Shown here: positions 1 to 8,669 of the stretch, piece by piece | How positions within the stretch are numbered: position 1 is the first letter of the stretch | How the letters are laid out: every line of letters starts with the position of its first letter | Assembly: GCA_011050085.1 (NCBI GenBank) | Contig: DRGL01000015.1 | Span: forward strand, 79,212-143,211 | Length of the DNA stretch: 64,000 nt | Reading direction: 5' to 3' | DNA from: Pricia antarctica | GTDB lineage: Bacteria > Bacteroidota > Bacteroidia > Flavobacteriales > Flavobacteriaceae | Notes under the pieces: generated by a model | Seen by the model: the letters and a program-made list of their open reading frames with translations, nothing else | The model's database searches: none | What the model was told of the DNA's origin: nothing | Made by a program: the position numbers and the translations under genes

Positions 1-450
1 GATTTCAAATTCAAACATCCTGTGCCTAATGATATTAAAAGGGAAGCTGAAAAAACTTCGGGTATGGAGCTTGATTGGTATCTAACTGATTGGACCCAGA
101 CCACGAATACAATTGATTATGGTATAAAAGAAGTTGTAGCGGACAGTGGAAAAACAAAAGTAAATTTAGTTAGAAATGGCTTAATGCCTATGCCTTTGGA
201 CATTTTGGTCGTTTACCAAGATGATACTAAAGAAACCTTTTACGCACCGCTTAGAATGATGCGCGGAGAAAAAGAAAACCCTTATCCTCAAATAAACCGA
301 ACAGTATTAAAAGATTGGCCTTGGGCTTTTCCAGATTATGATTTTACTATAGATAAACCTATTGAGAGCATAAAAGCTATTGTTATAGATCCGTCTCAAC
401 TTATGGCCGATGTTAAGCAAGAAGATAACGTTTGGCAAAATGAACAATAA
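1..450 (+). CDS. M1 family metallopeptidase, C-terminal end (partial)
   Basis: The frame is open from the first base of the window, so only the last 149 codons of a longer gene are present. The visible part carries the C-terminal pattern of Bacteroidota M1 (gluzincin) aminopeptidases: a DWYLTDWTQTTNTIDYGIK stretch near the start, then a short beta-rich region that ends close to the stop. The zinc site (HExxH...E) lies upstream, outside the window, so activity cannot be judged. Such enzymes usually trim peptides in the periplasm or outside the cell. A gap of about 140 bp separates it from rnpA. The family assignment rests on this tail alone. Confidence 0.7.
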   Translation, partial: DFKFKHPVPNDIKREAEKTSGMELDWYLTDWTQTTNTIDYGIKEVVADSGKTKVNLVRNGLMPMPLDILVVYQDDTKETFYAPLRMMRGEKENPYPQINRTVLKDWPWAFPDYDFTIDKPIESIKAIVIDPSQLMADVKQEDNVWQNEQ

Positions 451-589
451 TCAAATTGACTTACTTAAAAATATAGCCAAAATTTAAGATTGTCTCTAAT
501 TGCTGAGTGTTTATATTATAAAATTGAACGATTCCCTTTTACCTGAAATTTGGTTTTGTGGTCGAAGTACATCCTTGTGAAACAGCATA

Positions 590-967
590 ATGAACTTTAC
601 GTATTCCAAAAAAGAGAAGCTCAAAAGCAGAAAGCTTATCGATAGCCTATTTGTAAAAGGCAAGTCCGTATCAAAATATCCCATTAAACTTATATATCTT
701 AAAACCGAAGTCCAGGAGAATGCTATTATACAGGCCGGGGTTGCGGTTCCAAAAAGGAATTTTAAAAGTGCAGTTAAGCGCAATCGCATCAAGAGATTGC
801 TCAGAGAAGCGTATCGACTGAACAAACATCAGGTTTTTAACAATAGCGAAGACGCTTTTGCGTTTCTATTTTTATACCTTGGAAAAGAGATGCCCGACTT
901 TGTCAACATTGATCGCGACATGAAAGCGGTTCTTTCTAAATTTCTTGAAAGAGAAAAACTATCGTAA
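590..967 (+). CDS. rnpA: Ribonuclease P protein component
   Basis: A small basic protein of 125 residues that binds the RNase P RNA and assists 5' maturation of tRNA precursors. The family signature is clear: the conserved basic helix with RNR at residues 64-66 followed by IKRLLREAYR, preceded by the AVPKRNFKSAVKR loop. Length is normal for the family. An S41 processing peptidase follows 62 bp downstream on the same strand. In many bacteria rnpA lies near the replication origin, which agrees with, but does not prove, the parS sites found at the other end of the window. Confidence 0.95.
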   Translation: MNFTYSKKEKLKSRKLIDSLFVKGKSVSKYPIKLIYLKTEVQENAIIQAGVAVPKRNFKSAVKRNRIKRLLREAYRLNKHQVFNNSEDAFAFLFLYLGKEMPDFVNIDRDMKAVLSKFLEREKLS

Positions 968-1029
968 AACGATTTTTGATTATAGAGGTATACGGTACGC
1001 CATAACGTACCTCAAAAAAGTATTCTTTG

Positions 1030-2661
1030 ATGAAAACAATTTTTAAAAAACGATTTCTGATTCCAGTAGTGGCCGCAATACTGTTTATCAGTGGTACAAG
1101 CTTCGTCAAAAGCGATTTTTTTGAAATAGCAAAACAGATCGAGATTTTTACGACCTTGTTTAAAGAGCTAAACATGAATTACGTAGACGAGACCAATCCT
1201 GCGGATTTGATGGATACTGCGATTAAGAATATGCTCGAAGATTTAGATCCCTATACCACATTTCTCAACGAACAAGACGTAGAAACATATCGTATCAACA
1301 ACGCGGGAGAATATTCCGGCATTGGGGCCTTAGTGCGCTCTTTTGATGATAAGTTATTGATAATTGAACCCTACAAAGACTATCCGGCAGACAAAGCGGG
1401 ACTAAAAGCAGGCGATGAAGTCCTGAAAATTGGCGATATATCAGTGGCCGAATTTAAGGATAATGCGAGCGAAATGTTGAAAGGGGCCAATGACACCTCC
1501 GTAGAAGTTACATATATACGCCAGGGCGAGACTAAAACCACAACGATAATACGCGGAGCGGTAGAGGTCGATGCCGTACCCTTTTACCAGATGATCGATG
1601 ATAAGACCGGGTATATCGTGTTAACAAGATTTAACGCAAAGGCATCTAACCAGACGAAAGCGGCACTGATCGACCTAAAGGCTAAAGGTGCCAAAAAAAT
1701 CGTTTTAGACCTAAGGGATAATCCCGGCGGATTATTATCGGAAGCGATTAACGTCACAAATCTTTTTGTAGATAAGGGCGAATTAATTGTCACCACGAAG
1801 TCAAAGGTCAAAAAATTCAATAGCGAGTACCGTACCCAGAATAAGCCGGTCGACACTGAAATTCCACTTGTAGTTTTGGTCAACGGCAACAGTGCCTCTG
1901 CCAGTGAAATCGTTTCGGGAAGCTTACAAGATTTAGACAGGGCGGTTATCATGGGGGCGCGTAGCTATGGAAAGGGGTTGGTTCAAAGACCCCTGAAACT
2001 AACCTATGGCACACAGCTAAAGGTGACCATCAGCCGATATTACACCCCTTCTGGAAGATGTATACAGTCGCTTGACTATTGGCAACGCGATGAAAATGGC
2101 GATGCTGTCAAAAAAACGGTTTTCAACGATTTTATGACCCGTAATGGCAGAAAGGTGCAAGACGGTGGCGGAGTGTTGCCAGATATTGAAATAACCTCCA
2201 CTAAGGCCAATGAATTAACTACGGCCTTAATGAACAATAATATCATCTTTGATTACGCAACGCAATATTACTACAAGCACCAGCTACAAGACCCTGGCAG
2301 TTTTAATTTTTCTGAAAGCGATTACCAAGATTTTAAAACCTATGTGTCTCGCAGCGACTTTTCATACGAGACTGAAACTGAAAAAGTCTTAAATAAAGCC
2401 ATGACCGATCGTGAAGAGGTTATTTTCAACGACGCTATAGAAAATGATTTTAAAGCCTTGCTATTAGATATCGAAAAAAGTAAGATTACCGCATTGGAGG
2501 ATTTTCAAAAAGAGATCCAACAAAAATTGGAAGATGAAATTATAAAACGTTATTTCTATCGTGAAGGCCTATACGATTATTATCTAAAAAACGATGAGGC
2601 CATCTTGGCGGCATCCGGGCTGTTAGTAGACGAAGGGAAGTATTTTGAAATACTGAAGTAA
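1030..2661 (+). CDS. S41 family C-terminal processing peptidase (CtpA/Prc-like)
   Basis: A periplasmic serine protease that cleaves near the C termini of target proteins. The ATG at 1030 was chosen over the TTG at 1027. The product has 543 residues with an N-terminal hydrophobic signal/anchor (about 9-26), a PDZ domain at about 95-180 (GIGALVR...GLKAGDEVLKIG) and the S41 core. The catalytic dyad is visible as Ser290 in NSASASE and Lys315 in SYGKG, spaced 25 residues apart as in E. coli Prc. A helical region of about 150 residues follows the core. It lies 62 bp downstream of rnpA and may be co-transcribed with it. The natural substrate cannot be inferred. Confidence 0.92.
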   Translation: MKTIFKKRFLIPVVAAILFISGTSFVKSDFFEIAKQIEIFTTLFKELNMNYVDETNPADLMDTAIKNMLEDLDPYTTFLNEQDVETYRINNAGEYSGIGALVRSFDDKLLIIEPYKDYPADKAGLKAGDEVLKIGDISVAEFKDNASEMLKGANDTSVEVTYIRQGETKTTTIIRGAVEVDAVPFYQMIDDKTGYIVLTRFNAKASNQTKAALIDLKAKGAKKIVLDLRDNPGGLLSEAINVTNLFVDKGELIVTTKSKVKKFNSEYRTQNKPVDTEIPLVVLVNGNSASASEIVSGSLQDLDRAVIMGARSYGKGLVQRPLKLTYGTQLKVTISRYYTPSGRCIQSLDYWQRDENGDAVKKTVFNDFMTRNGRKVQDGGGVLPDIEITSTKANELTTALMNNNIIFDYATQYYYKHQLQDPGSFNFSESDYQDFKTYVSRSDFSYETETEKVLNKAMTDREEVIFNDAIENDFKALLLDIEKSKITALEDFQKEIQQKLEDEIIKRYFYREGLYDYYLKNDEAILAASGLLVDEGKYFEILK

Positions 2662-3275
2662 AGCACCGTCTTTACTCCATTTTCGTAAATTAATGATTTC
2701 TATTACTCCAAAGCTAAAACAACGTATAACAAGTCTTTTTTACACTAATAGAAAAAGCGATAGTGATTTTTCAAACCTTACAATACGTCTTGGCAAGTAT
2801 TGAAAAATCTCTATAAAGGACAATAGTAAATCGAGATAGATAAAACCATATATCGATTGAATCATTACAAACTAACTTCGCATAGTTAAGTCACGTAGTT
2901 TTACTTAAGGTATTTTTGGTTGGATTCTTCTAAATGTGCTATACGCTATCTTGCATATTACCATCATTATATAAACTTTCGAAATTTTAAGAAATTTGAC
3001 CCTTTACGTACTAAAGAACGGGTTGATAAACTATTGCCGAACTGGAACCTACCAGAAAATTGCCTATTTTAGAAGTTTAAGTTGTTATATTTTATATAAG
3101 TGTTTCCGTCCTTTACAGCGTTGGGCATCAATGTGAATAGATAAAAGAAATTGTGCACTAAAATAAGTAAAACAACAAGTGCACTAAAATACAATATTGA
3201 AAGTACGGATGATCGGGCCAACATTTGAGAAAGAAACGATTTCCGTAGTTTCAAAATGAGATTAGTAATCTAGTA
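2662..3275. other. Non-coding gap of about 610 bp
   Basis: AT-rich DNA between the S41 peptidase and the sugar-oxidation island. A 10-bp inverted repeat, GATTTTTCAA at 2765-2774 and TTGAAAAATC at 2800-2809, could form a weak hairpin about 100 bp after the peptidase stop, but no clear T-run follows. A second small palindrome, AGATTAGTAATCT (3259-3271), sits four bases upstream of the next ATG and could be an operator or chance. No convincing gene or RNA was recognised. Confidence 0.5.
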
Positions 3276-4160
3276 ATGAAGAAAAATAAAGCCGAACTCT
3301 TTTTCAATATCAAATCAATTCTGGGCGAAGGGCCCGTTTGGGATTGGCGAAAACAAAGGCTCTTTTGGGTCGATATTGAAGGCAGGAAGTTATTTTGCCT
3401 AGATCCATCTACTCAAAAGCATTTATATTGGGATTTTAAAAGCATGATAGGCGTAGCTGTGCCTACCGAATCGGGAAGCTTCGTTTTGGCGTTAGAACAA
3501 GGTTTGTCGAAGTTCGATGTGGAGACCGAAAAGCTAACTCCACTCAATGTCTTAGAAAATCATCCTCACAAAATACGATTTAACGATGGTAAGGTTGGGC
3601 CCGATGGGAATTTTTGGATTGGCACTATGCACAAAGAATTCGTTCCCAAGGCTGGAAATCTCTACTGTGTTGATCAAGCATTACATGCCAGTATAAAAAT
3701 TCCGGAAAATACAATTTCGAATGGTATGGCATGGTCATCCAATACAAAAACCTTTTATTTTATTGATTCTCCGACCTATGAAATCTCTTCGTACGATTTC
3801 GATATCGAAACCAGTTCTATTTCCAATAAAAAATCGATTATTAATGTTCCTGAAAGCTATGGCACTCCAGATGGTATGAGTATCGATGCAGAGGGTATGT
3901 TATGGATTGCGCATTGGGGCGGTAATTGCGTTCGCCGTTGGAACCCCGATACGGGTATGGTTCTCGAGACCGTTGAAGTCGAGGCCCCCAATGTAACCTC
4001 TTGCTGTTTTGGCGAAAAAGATTTGGATACTTTGTATATCACCACCGCAAGAAGCGGTCTTTCTCAAAGTGAATTGCAAGAATATCCTTTGAGCGGAGGT
4101 CTGTTCGTATGCCGGCCCGGTGTAAAAGGAATGCCCATTAACTATTTCAAGGATAACTAA
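3276..4160 (+). CDS. SMP-30/gluconolactonase/LRE family protein
   Basis: A 294-residue six-bladed beta-propeller of the regucalcin/gluconolactonase family, which hydrolyses sugar lactones to aldonic acids. The metal-binding residues of the family are in place: the Glu in LGEGPVWD near residue 18, the Asn in RFNDGKVGPDG near 106, and the Asp in YGTPDGMSID near 200. There is no signal peptide, so it is cytoplasmic. Its stop overlaps the ATG of the following SDR gene by one base (TAATG), indicating translational coupling. A dehydrogenase that makes a lactone followed by a lactonase is a common pair for oxidative sugar catabolism. The exact sugar is unknown. Confidence 0.88.
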   Translation: MKKNKAELFFNIKSILGEGPVWDWRKQRLFWVDIEGRKLFCLDPSTQKHLYWDFKSMIGVAVPTESGSFVLALEQGLSKFDVETEKLTPLNVLENHPHKIRFNDGKVGPDGNFWIGTMHKEFVPKAGNLYCVDQALHASIKIPENTISNGMAWSSNTKTFYFIDSPTYEISSYDFDIETSSISNKKSIINVPESYGTPDGMSIDAEGMLWIAHWGGNCVRRWNPDTGMVLETVEVEAPNVTSCCFGEKDLDTLYITTARSGLSQSELQEYPLSGGLFVCRPGVKGMPINYFKDN

Positions 4161-4942
4161 TGCAATACTCGGGTTTAAAGAACAAAACAGCAATTATAAC
4201 CGGCGCCGGTACAGGCATTGGCTATGCTATTTGCGAATTGCTTACCATAGCTGGAGCGAATGTAGTACTCAATGATGTAGACAAGGAACTGGCCACCAAA
4301 GCAGCTAAAAACTTAGATGCCCAGCATTCGGGAAATTGTCTACCCTTTGACGGGGATGTTGGGGATGTTCATATCATAGATAAAATGGTCGATTTTGCTC
4401 TAGAAAAATTCGGTCGAATTGATTTCGTTGTGCCCAACGCGGGCATTACCTTATTTGGAAATTTTTTAGAATTTACCCCAGCCTCTTTTCAAGAAGTAAT
4501 GCGGCTCAATTTACAAGGTGCATTTTTCTTGGCACAGCGTGTGGCAAAGGAGATGATAGCTCAAGGCGATGGTGGCCGAATGGTCATGATGTCGTCGCAA
4601 GTCGGTATTCGCGCCTATCAGCAATTAGCCGCTTATGGAATGACCAAAGCAGCATTACGCATGTTCGCCCAAAATTTAGCTTTTGAGCTAGGCCAATACG
4701 GTATAACCGTAAATGCCGTAGCACCGGGTGCGACATTAACCGAACGTACAGAAGAAGAGCAACCGGACTATAAGGGCACTTGGGCCAAACTGAACCCCAA
4801 CGGAAGGGTCGGTAAACCCGAGGACGTCGCCAAAACCTGCCTATTCTTACTATCCGATGAGGCTTCACATATAAATGGACAAACAATACCAGTTGATGGG
4901 GGTTGGACCACGGCTGGAAAGTATCCTGAGGATCTTTTATAA
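4160..4942 (+). CDS. SDR family NAD(P)-dependent oxidoreductase
   Basis: A classical short-chain dehydrogenase of 260 residues. It shows the cofactor loop TGAGTGIG (14-21), the NAG motif (93-95), a Ser in MMSSQVG (about 145) and the catalytic YGMTK with Tyr159 and Lys163. The C-terminal VDGGWT is typical of the glucose 1-dehydrogenase/3-oxoacyl reductase branch. Asp39 at the end of the second beta strand suggests NAD rather than NADP. The start overlaps the stop of the lactonase gene, so the two are almost certainly translated together and probably act on consecutive intermediates of a sugar or sugar acid. Substrate is not determined. Confidence 0.88.
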   Translation: MQYSGLKNKTAIITGAGTGIGYAICELLTIAGANVVLNDVDKELATKAAKNLDAQHSGNCLPFDGDVGDVHIIDKMVDFALEKFGRIDFVVPNAGITLFGNFLEFTPASFQEVMRLNLQGAFFLAQRVAKEMIAQGDGGRMVMMSSQVGIRAYQQLAAYGMTKAALRMFAQNLAFELGQYGITVNAVAPGATLTERTEEEQPDYKGTWAKLNPNGRVGKPEDVAKTCLFLLSDEASHINGQTIPVDGGWTTAGKYPEDLL

Positions 4943-5111
4943 ATACCTGTGGTTGGGTGGAATCCCTGCTGGAAAGAATCCAAATAAGCTGTTATCCTCT
5001 TTATTATGAACGTGTGGCCGAAATTGGTCAAACCTGAATAGCTAAAACCTATCTTCTACGGCCTAAAGGATAAGGTTACAGGCTAAAACACCCTTTCTTG
5101 ACTTTAGCAAT

Positions 5112-5930
5112 TCATTGTGCCTCCAGATTTTTAATCTTGACGTTTCTAAAATCAATGGGCTGCCCTTCGCTTTGTAATGCTATAAATCCTTCTTTCAATA
5201 ACTGCCCATCATTTTTACTTTTCGGATCAAATCCTTCGACAACCTCGCCACCAATTTGGGGTTTCGTATATTCTAAAACTTTTTTGCCATTTATAAGGTG
5301 GGTAACCAGTGAATCGCCTAGAACAATCAGTTCTGCCTTCACCCACTGGTCGCCATAATATGTATCTGAGGTTGAATTGAGGCAATGATCGGGATACATT
5401 TTCCCTCCATATTCTATTTCAGTGCCAGGGGAACACATATTGCCCGTGGGCCTCGCTTCGCCTTCGTTTATACCTGCCAAAAATTGCATTTCTACCGAAA
5501 TCGGCCAATTTTGCTCCTTGGGCATGGTGCGGGGGTCTTGGGAATGGAACATAACTCCGCTGTTTTTTAGCGTATAGGACGGTGCTCCGGGATACAGTTC
5601 GCCCACAAAACGGTATTCCATAGAAAGGTGGAATTTAGAGTAGGGCGTATCAAAATAAAGGTGTCCGAACCGGTCATTAAAGTCTCCCTTGTATTTGTCA
5701 TAGCGCACTTTGATTATACTATCCTCGACCCGAAAGGTGTCACCAAAATTATCGCCTGTATCATAGTGGTGTATTTTTGCAGTCCATCCGTCTAAATTTT
5801 TTCCGTTAAACATGGGTTTCCAATCTCCGTCAGCTACGGTGTTTTTCTGAACTCCACATTGCGTGAAAAAGAGTAATCCAAACATAGCACACAATGTGGA
5901 TAACAACCCGGAAATTTTCTTTTGGCTCAT
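5112..5930 (-). CDS. DUF1080 (3-keto-disaccharide hydrolase-like) lipoprotein
   Basis: A 272-residue secreted protein with a DUF1080 domain, a concanavalin-like beta-sandwich found in many Bacteroidota and Planctomycetes and linked in some members to hydrolysis of 3-keto-glycosides. The N terminus is a lipoprotein signal ending at Cys25 (LFFTQC), then the characteristic WKPMFNGKNLDGW opening and a GFIALQSEGQPIDFRNVKIK ending. It points toward the SDR gene and away from DUF5009. A TATCTTTC element (one mismatch to TAnnTTTG) lies about 25 bp upstream of the start. It probably works on a sugar derivative at the cell surface, consistent with the neighbouring oxidoreductases, but the reaction is inferred. 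Confidence 0.85.
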   Translation of the reverse strand: MSQKKISGLLSTLCAMFGLLFFTQCGVQKNTVADGDWKPMFNGKNLDGWTAKIHHYDTGDNFGDTFRVEDSIIKVRYDKYKGDFNDRFGHLYFDTPYSKFHLSMEYRFVGELYPGAPSYTLKNSGVMFHSQDPRTMPKEQNWPISVEMQFLAGINEGEARPTGNMCSPGTEIEYGGKMYPDHCLNSTSDTYYGDQWVKAELIVLGDSLVTHLINGKKVLEYTKPQIGGEVVEGFDPKSKNDGQLLKEGFIALQSEGQPIDFRNVKIKNLEAQ

Positions 5931-6624
5931 ACGTATATAGCTTTTAAGTTACAGGGAAAGATACCATAAGATTTTTGAATTTAACCCCGCAGGAAGCTCT
6001 AGTATCCTTTTCTTGATTTTTAGAAGGATGTTTTTTTACTCCTTTCCTATCTTACCTTTTTCGGAAATTTTGAATTAGAAAGTATTGCATTATATAGTAT
6101 GTACATCTTAATACAAGGATATTCTTTATATGGGATTATCCAACAAGAATCTTGGCACTAGTATAAAAATAAAATCAACAGACTATCTACACCTGTTCGG
6201 TTTCTGTGCGAAATAGCGGGATCATCCACCTGCCGAAAATTATTCTCTATGATGGTTTCGTTAATGCTGTCAGTGTATTTAAGGTTAATTCTACTTTTTT
6301 ACACTTAATAGAAGCCTGTTACTAACCGTATCACTTAGCATTGTACTGTATCTTCCTTAAAGATTAGTAAGGAGGTTAAAGTGGGCTGGATTATGCCTAT
6401 ACTATGAAAAAGTATTGTGAATACGGCATCGTTAAACCTCAACTACCAAAGTTCGATACCCATGTCTTTACCAAATCTAAAGGCGGAGGTTCCAATAAGC
6501 GGGCGAAGAACATTTTTTTAAATTTTGTAACCCTAACGGTGAAAAACTAATAGAACCCCAATGCTTTATCGGATACGGAAATAGTACTGTATTCCAACAA
6601 TTATACCGTACAAGAGCGCGTATC
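5931..6624. other. Non-coding gap of about 690 bp
   Basis: This stretch separates the DUF1080 gene from the 3' end of the DUF5009 gene. Most of it is AT-rich and without open frames. Its right-hand third holds short protein-like reading frames, described separately (6404-6625). A perfect TAAGGAGG at 6368-6375 is not followed by a usable gene. No RNA structure was recognised. Confidence 0.4.
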
Positions 6625-6625
6625 C
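6404..6625 (+). pseudogene. Possible frameshifted remnant of a small coding sequence
   Basis: An ATG at 6404 opens a 48-codon frame (KKYCEYGIVKPQLPKFD...) that stops at 6550. Around a run of seven T at about 6513-6519 the neighbouring frame becomes open and reads protein-like (FCNPNGEKLIEPQCFIGYG) until a stop at about 6653, inside the DUF5009 3' end. One inserted or deleted T would join the two into roughly 80 codons. This could be a decayed gene, a sequencing error or chance. No family was recognised. Confidence 0.2.
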
Positions 6626-7731
6626 TAGACCTTAAAATATACCTTGTGCTTGTCTAAAAAGTAGGTGATGTACCAAAAGATAAATAACACTAATAAAGCG
6701 TTCAATACGGCGATGACCTGCTCCGAAAGCCCTAATGGTCCGAGTAAACCTTCCGACCATATCATTCCGAACCCTCGAAACCATTGTGCACCGACCGTTT
6801 CCGCGAAAAGATAAATGAAGATGGAGTTAGTTCCAACCACTGAGAAAATCTTCAGCCACTTTGGGGCATTTCCCTTGACATCGATTACCCAATAAAAAAA
6901 TGCTAATGTCAAAATGGCAAAGCCTCCGGACGCCAAGGTGAAGGAGGAGGTCGCGATGCGCTTGATGATAGGCGTAATGTTTAAAAAATCCAATGTAAAT
7001 CCCAATACCAATATTACACTGCCCCAGATAAGAAATGGCTTTAATTTTTCTGTAGCAGGTAAGTTTGACAATAGTAATTTTCCGCAGACAACCCCCCAAA
7101 TCGTATGTGCGGCAGTCGGAATAAAATTGACGAATACCCAATACCCGTCATTGACCTGACCCATTACTATCATATCGATATAGGCGCCAAAACTATTATG
7201 ATCTTGGGCATATGGAGCAGCAGGATTATAGGTGCGATACAGTAGCTCTGTAAGTAACAATAATCCTACTGATATACCAATCTGTATTTTGCTAGGTAGT
7301 TGCATGATTGCATAAGCGATTAGAATGGTAAAGGCAAGCTGCACCAATACGTTCCAAAGTTCCCAAACCAAAGCATGGCTGTACACGCAGTGCAGTAAAA
7401 CGCCAAACGTGAACAGCAATAAGCATCTTCTAAAAATGTGCTTGTTTACGTCGCTACGTTGGCCCGATGCCAAACGTTTTCGTAACGAAAAGGGCATGGC
7501 AACGCCGACAATAAACATAAAGAATGGTTGAATCAAGTCCCAAAACCGGAGTCCGTTCCAAGGGTGGTGTTCCAGTTGCTCTGCAAGTCCAAAAAACGCT
7601 GTACCCTCAGTCAATTCTACAAAATTATGATGAAAACCCGCAGCCTCTGCAATCAATAAGAACATGGTCAAGCCCCGAAAAACATCAAGGGAATATAAGC
7701 GTTTCGTAATATTTGAGGCTAATTGTGACAT
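6625..7731 (-). CDS. DUF5009 / HGSNAT-like membrane acyltransferase
   Basis: An integral membrane protein of 368 residues with roughly ten hydrophobic segments. It begins with the RLYSLDVFRGLTMFLLI motif of the DUF5009 family, relatives of heparan-alpha-glucosaminide N-acetyltransferase, followed by the conserved LIQPFFMFIVGVAMPFSLRKR loop. HGSNAT-type proteins move acetyl groups across a membrane onto an amino sugar. In Bacteroidota, members occur in polysaccharide or sugar-catabolic clusters. It is divergent from the PhyH-led gene run that starts 166 bp away, so the 7732-7897 interval should hold both promoters. The acceptor sugar is unknown. Confidence 0.85.
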   Translation of the reverse strand: MSQLASNITKRLYSLDVFRGLTMFLLIAEAAGFHHNFVELTEGTAFFGLAEQLEHHPWNGLRFWDLIQPFFMFIVGVAMPFSLRKRLASGQRSDVNKHIFRRCLLLFTFGVLLHCVYSHALVWELWNVLVQLAFTILIAYAIMQLPSKIQIGISVGLLLLTELLYRTYNPAAPYAQDHNSFGAYIDMIVMGQVNDGYWVFVNFIPTAAHTIWGVVCGKLLLSNLPATEKLKPFLIWGSVILVLGFTLDFLNITPIIKRIATSSFTLASGGFAILTLAFFYWVIDVKGNAPKWLKIFSVVGTNSIFIYLFAETVGAQWFRGFGMIWSEGLLGPLGLSEQVIAVLNALLVLFIFWYITYFLDKHKVYFKV

Positions 7732-7897
7732 AAAACGGATTGGCTTGATGGTGAAAATTATCGGTTAGATTTAGCGACATGCGGCCTGTAAACCAGATGC
7801 TTTGTAATTTCGAATGTAGTAAAAAAAGGCTTTATCTGAACCTCGTTTGCCAGTTTTCATTTCACCATATTATACCTACCTTGGTTACTTGACTACT

Positions 7898-8641
7898 ATG
7901 GATACACCTATGGCCTTGCTAACGCAAAAACAAAAACTTTTTTTTAATATCGAAGGCTATTTAGTCTTTGAGAACCTGATATCGTCTAGCGAGGTAGAAT
8001 ACTATAGTGACCTATACACGGCTTTTTTAAGCAATACCATAGATGCTTCCCGATTTCGTTCCGACCTTTCCGGTACTAACGGAAAAGAAGAAAAAATCAC
8101 ACAAATCATGGTTCCTAGTAGGTTGGTTCCTGAACTGACTACAAAAAACATCCACAAAAAATCCTTGCAAATTGCTAAGGAACTTCTCGGAGACGATATC
8201 GAGCTCGATTTCGATATGCTCATCAATAAAGCACCGTATTCGAATACGCAAACGCCTTGGCATCAAGATGCTGCATATTGGATCGATATGCCCGACAAAC
8301 GGGCGGCGAGTTGTTGGGTGGCCATCGACAACGCTTATAAAGAAAACGGCTGCATGTGGTATACGCCAAAATCTCATTTAAAACCAGTATTATCACATTC
8401 CCAGACGGGAAACAAAGGCGCCTTGCAATGTAAGGGTAGCGAAGCAAATTCAGTATGTATCGCATTGAAACCCGGGAGTTGCGTTTTCCATCAGGGCGGT
8501 ACCTTACATTATAGTCGGGGAAATTCTACCTCAAATAATCGAAGGGCACTAATTACAAATTTTCGCCCCAAAGCAATGATCGAGCTTGAACGCAAACAGG
8601 GCGTAGACCATACAGGAGAACGAAAAGTAAAGAAAGCGTAA
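7898..8641 (+). CDS. Phytanoyl-CoA dioxygenase (PhyH) family protein
   Basis: A 247-residue Fe(II)/2-oxoglutarate-dependent oxygenase. The ATG at 7898 (MDTPMALL) was preferred to a TTG at 7847, because the family normally begins shortly before a KLFFNIEGYLVFENLI-type strand. The iron-binding facial triad is visible: His122 and Asp124 in TPWHQDAAYW, and His204 in GGTLHYSRG, with nearby Arg residues available for 2-oxoglutarate. It heads a same-strand run of five genes with short spacers (28 bp to the SGNH gene). PhyH proteins in sugar clusters often hydroxylate or demethylate small molecules, but the substrate here cannot be read from sequence. Confidence 0.88.
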   Translation: MDTPMALLTQKQKLFFNIEGYLVFENLISSSEVEYYSDLYTAFLSNTIDASRFRSDLSGTNGKEEKITQIMVPSRLVPELTTKNIHKKSLQIAKELLGDDIELDFDMLINKAPYSNTQTPWHQDAAYWIDMPDKRAASCWVAIDNAYKENGCMWYTPKSHLKPVLSHSQTGNKGALQCKGSEANSVCIALKPGSCVFHQGGTLHYSRGNSTSNNRRALITNFRPKAMIELERKQGVDHTGERKVKKA

Positions 8642-8669
8642 AGCAGCCTGACTACACTAAAAAATCGCC

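Noticed and set aside
3069..3254. 61-codon minus-strand frame with one hydrophobic segment upstream of the lactonase gene
   Set aside because: Could be a tiny membrane protein, but AT-rich DNA easily gives Phe/Leu/Ile-rich frames and nothing else supports it.
5895..5903. Perfect DnaA-box word TGTGGATAA
   Set aside because: A single copy inside the signal-peptide region of the DUF1080 gene, with no cluster around it; most likely chance.
6368..6375. Perfect Shine-Dalgarno-like TAAGGAGG
   Set aside because: The following GTG frame stops after eight codons, and Bacteroidota make little use of such sites.
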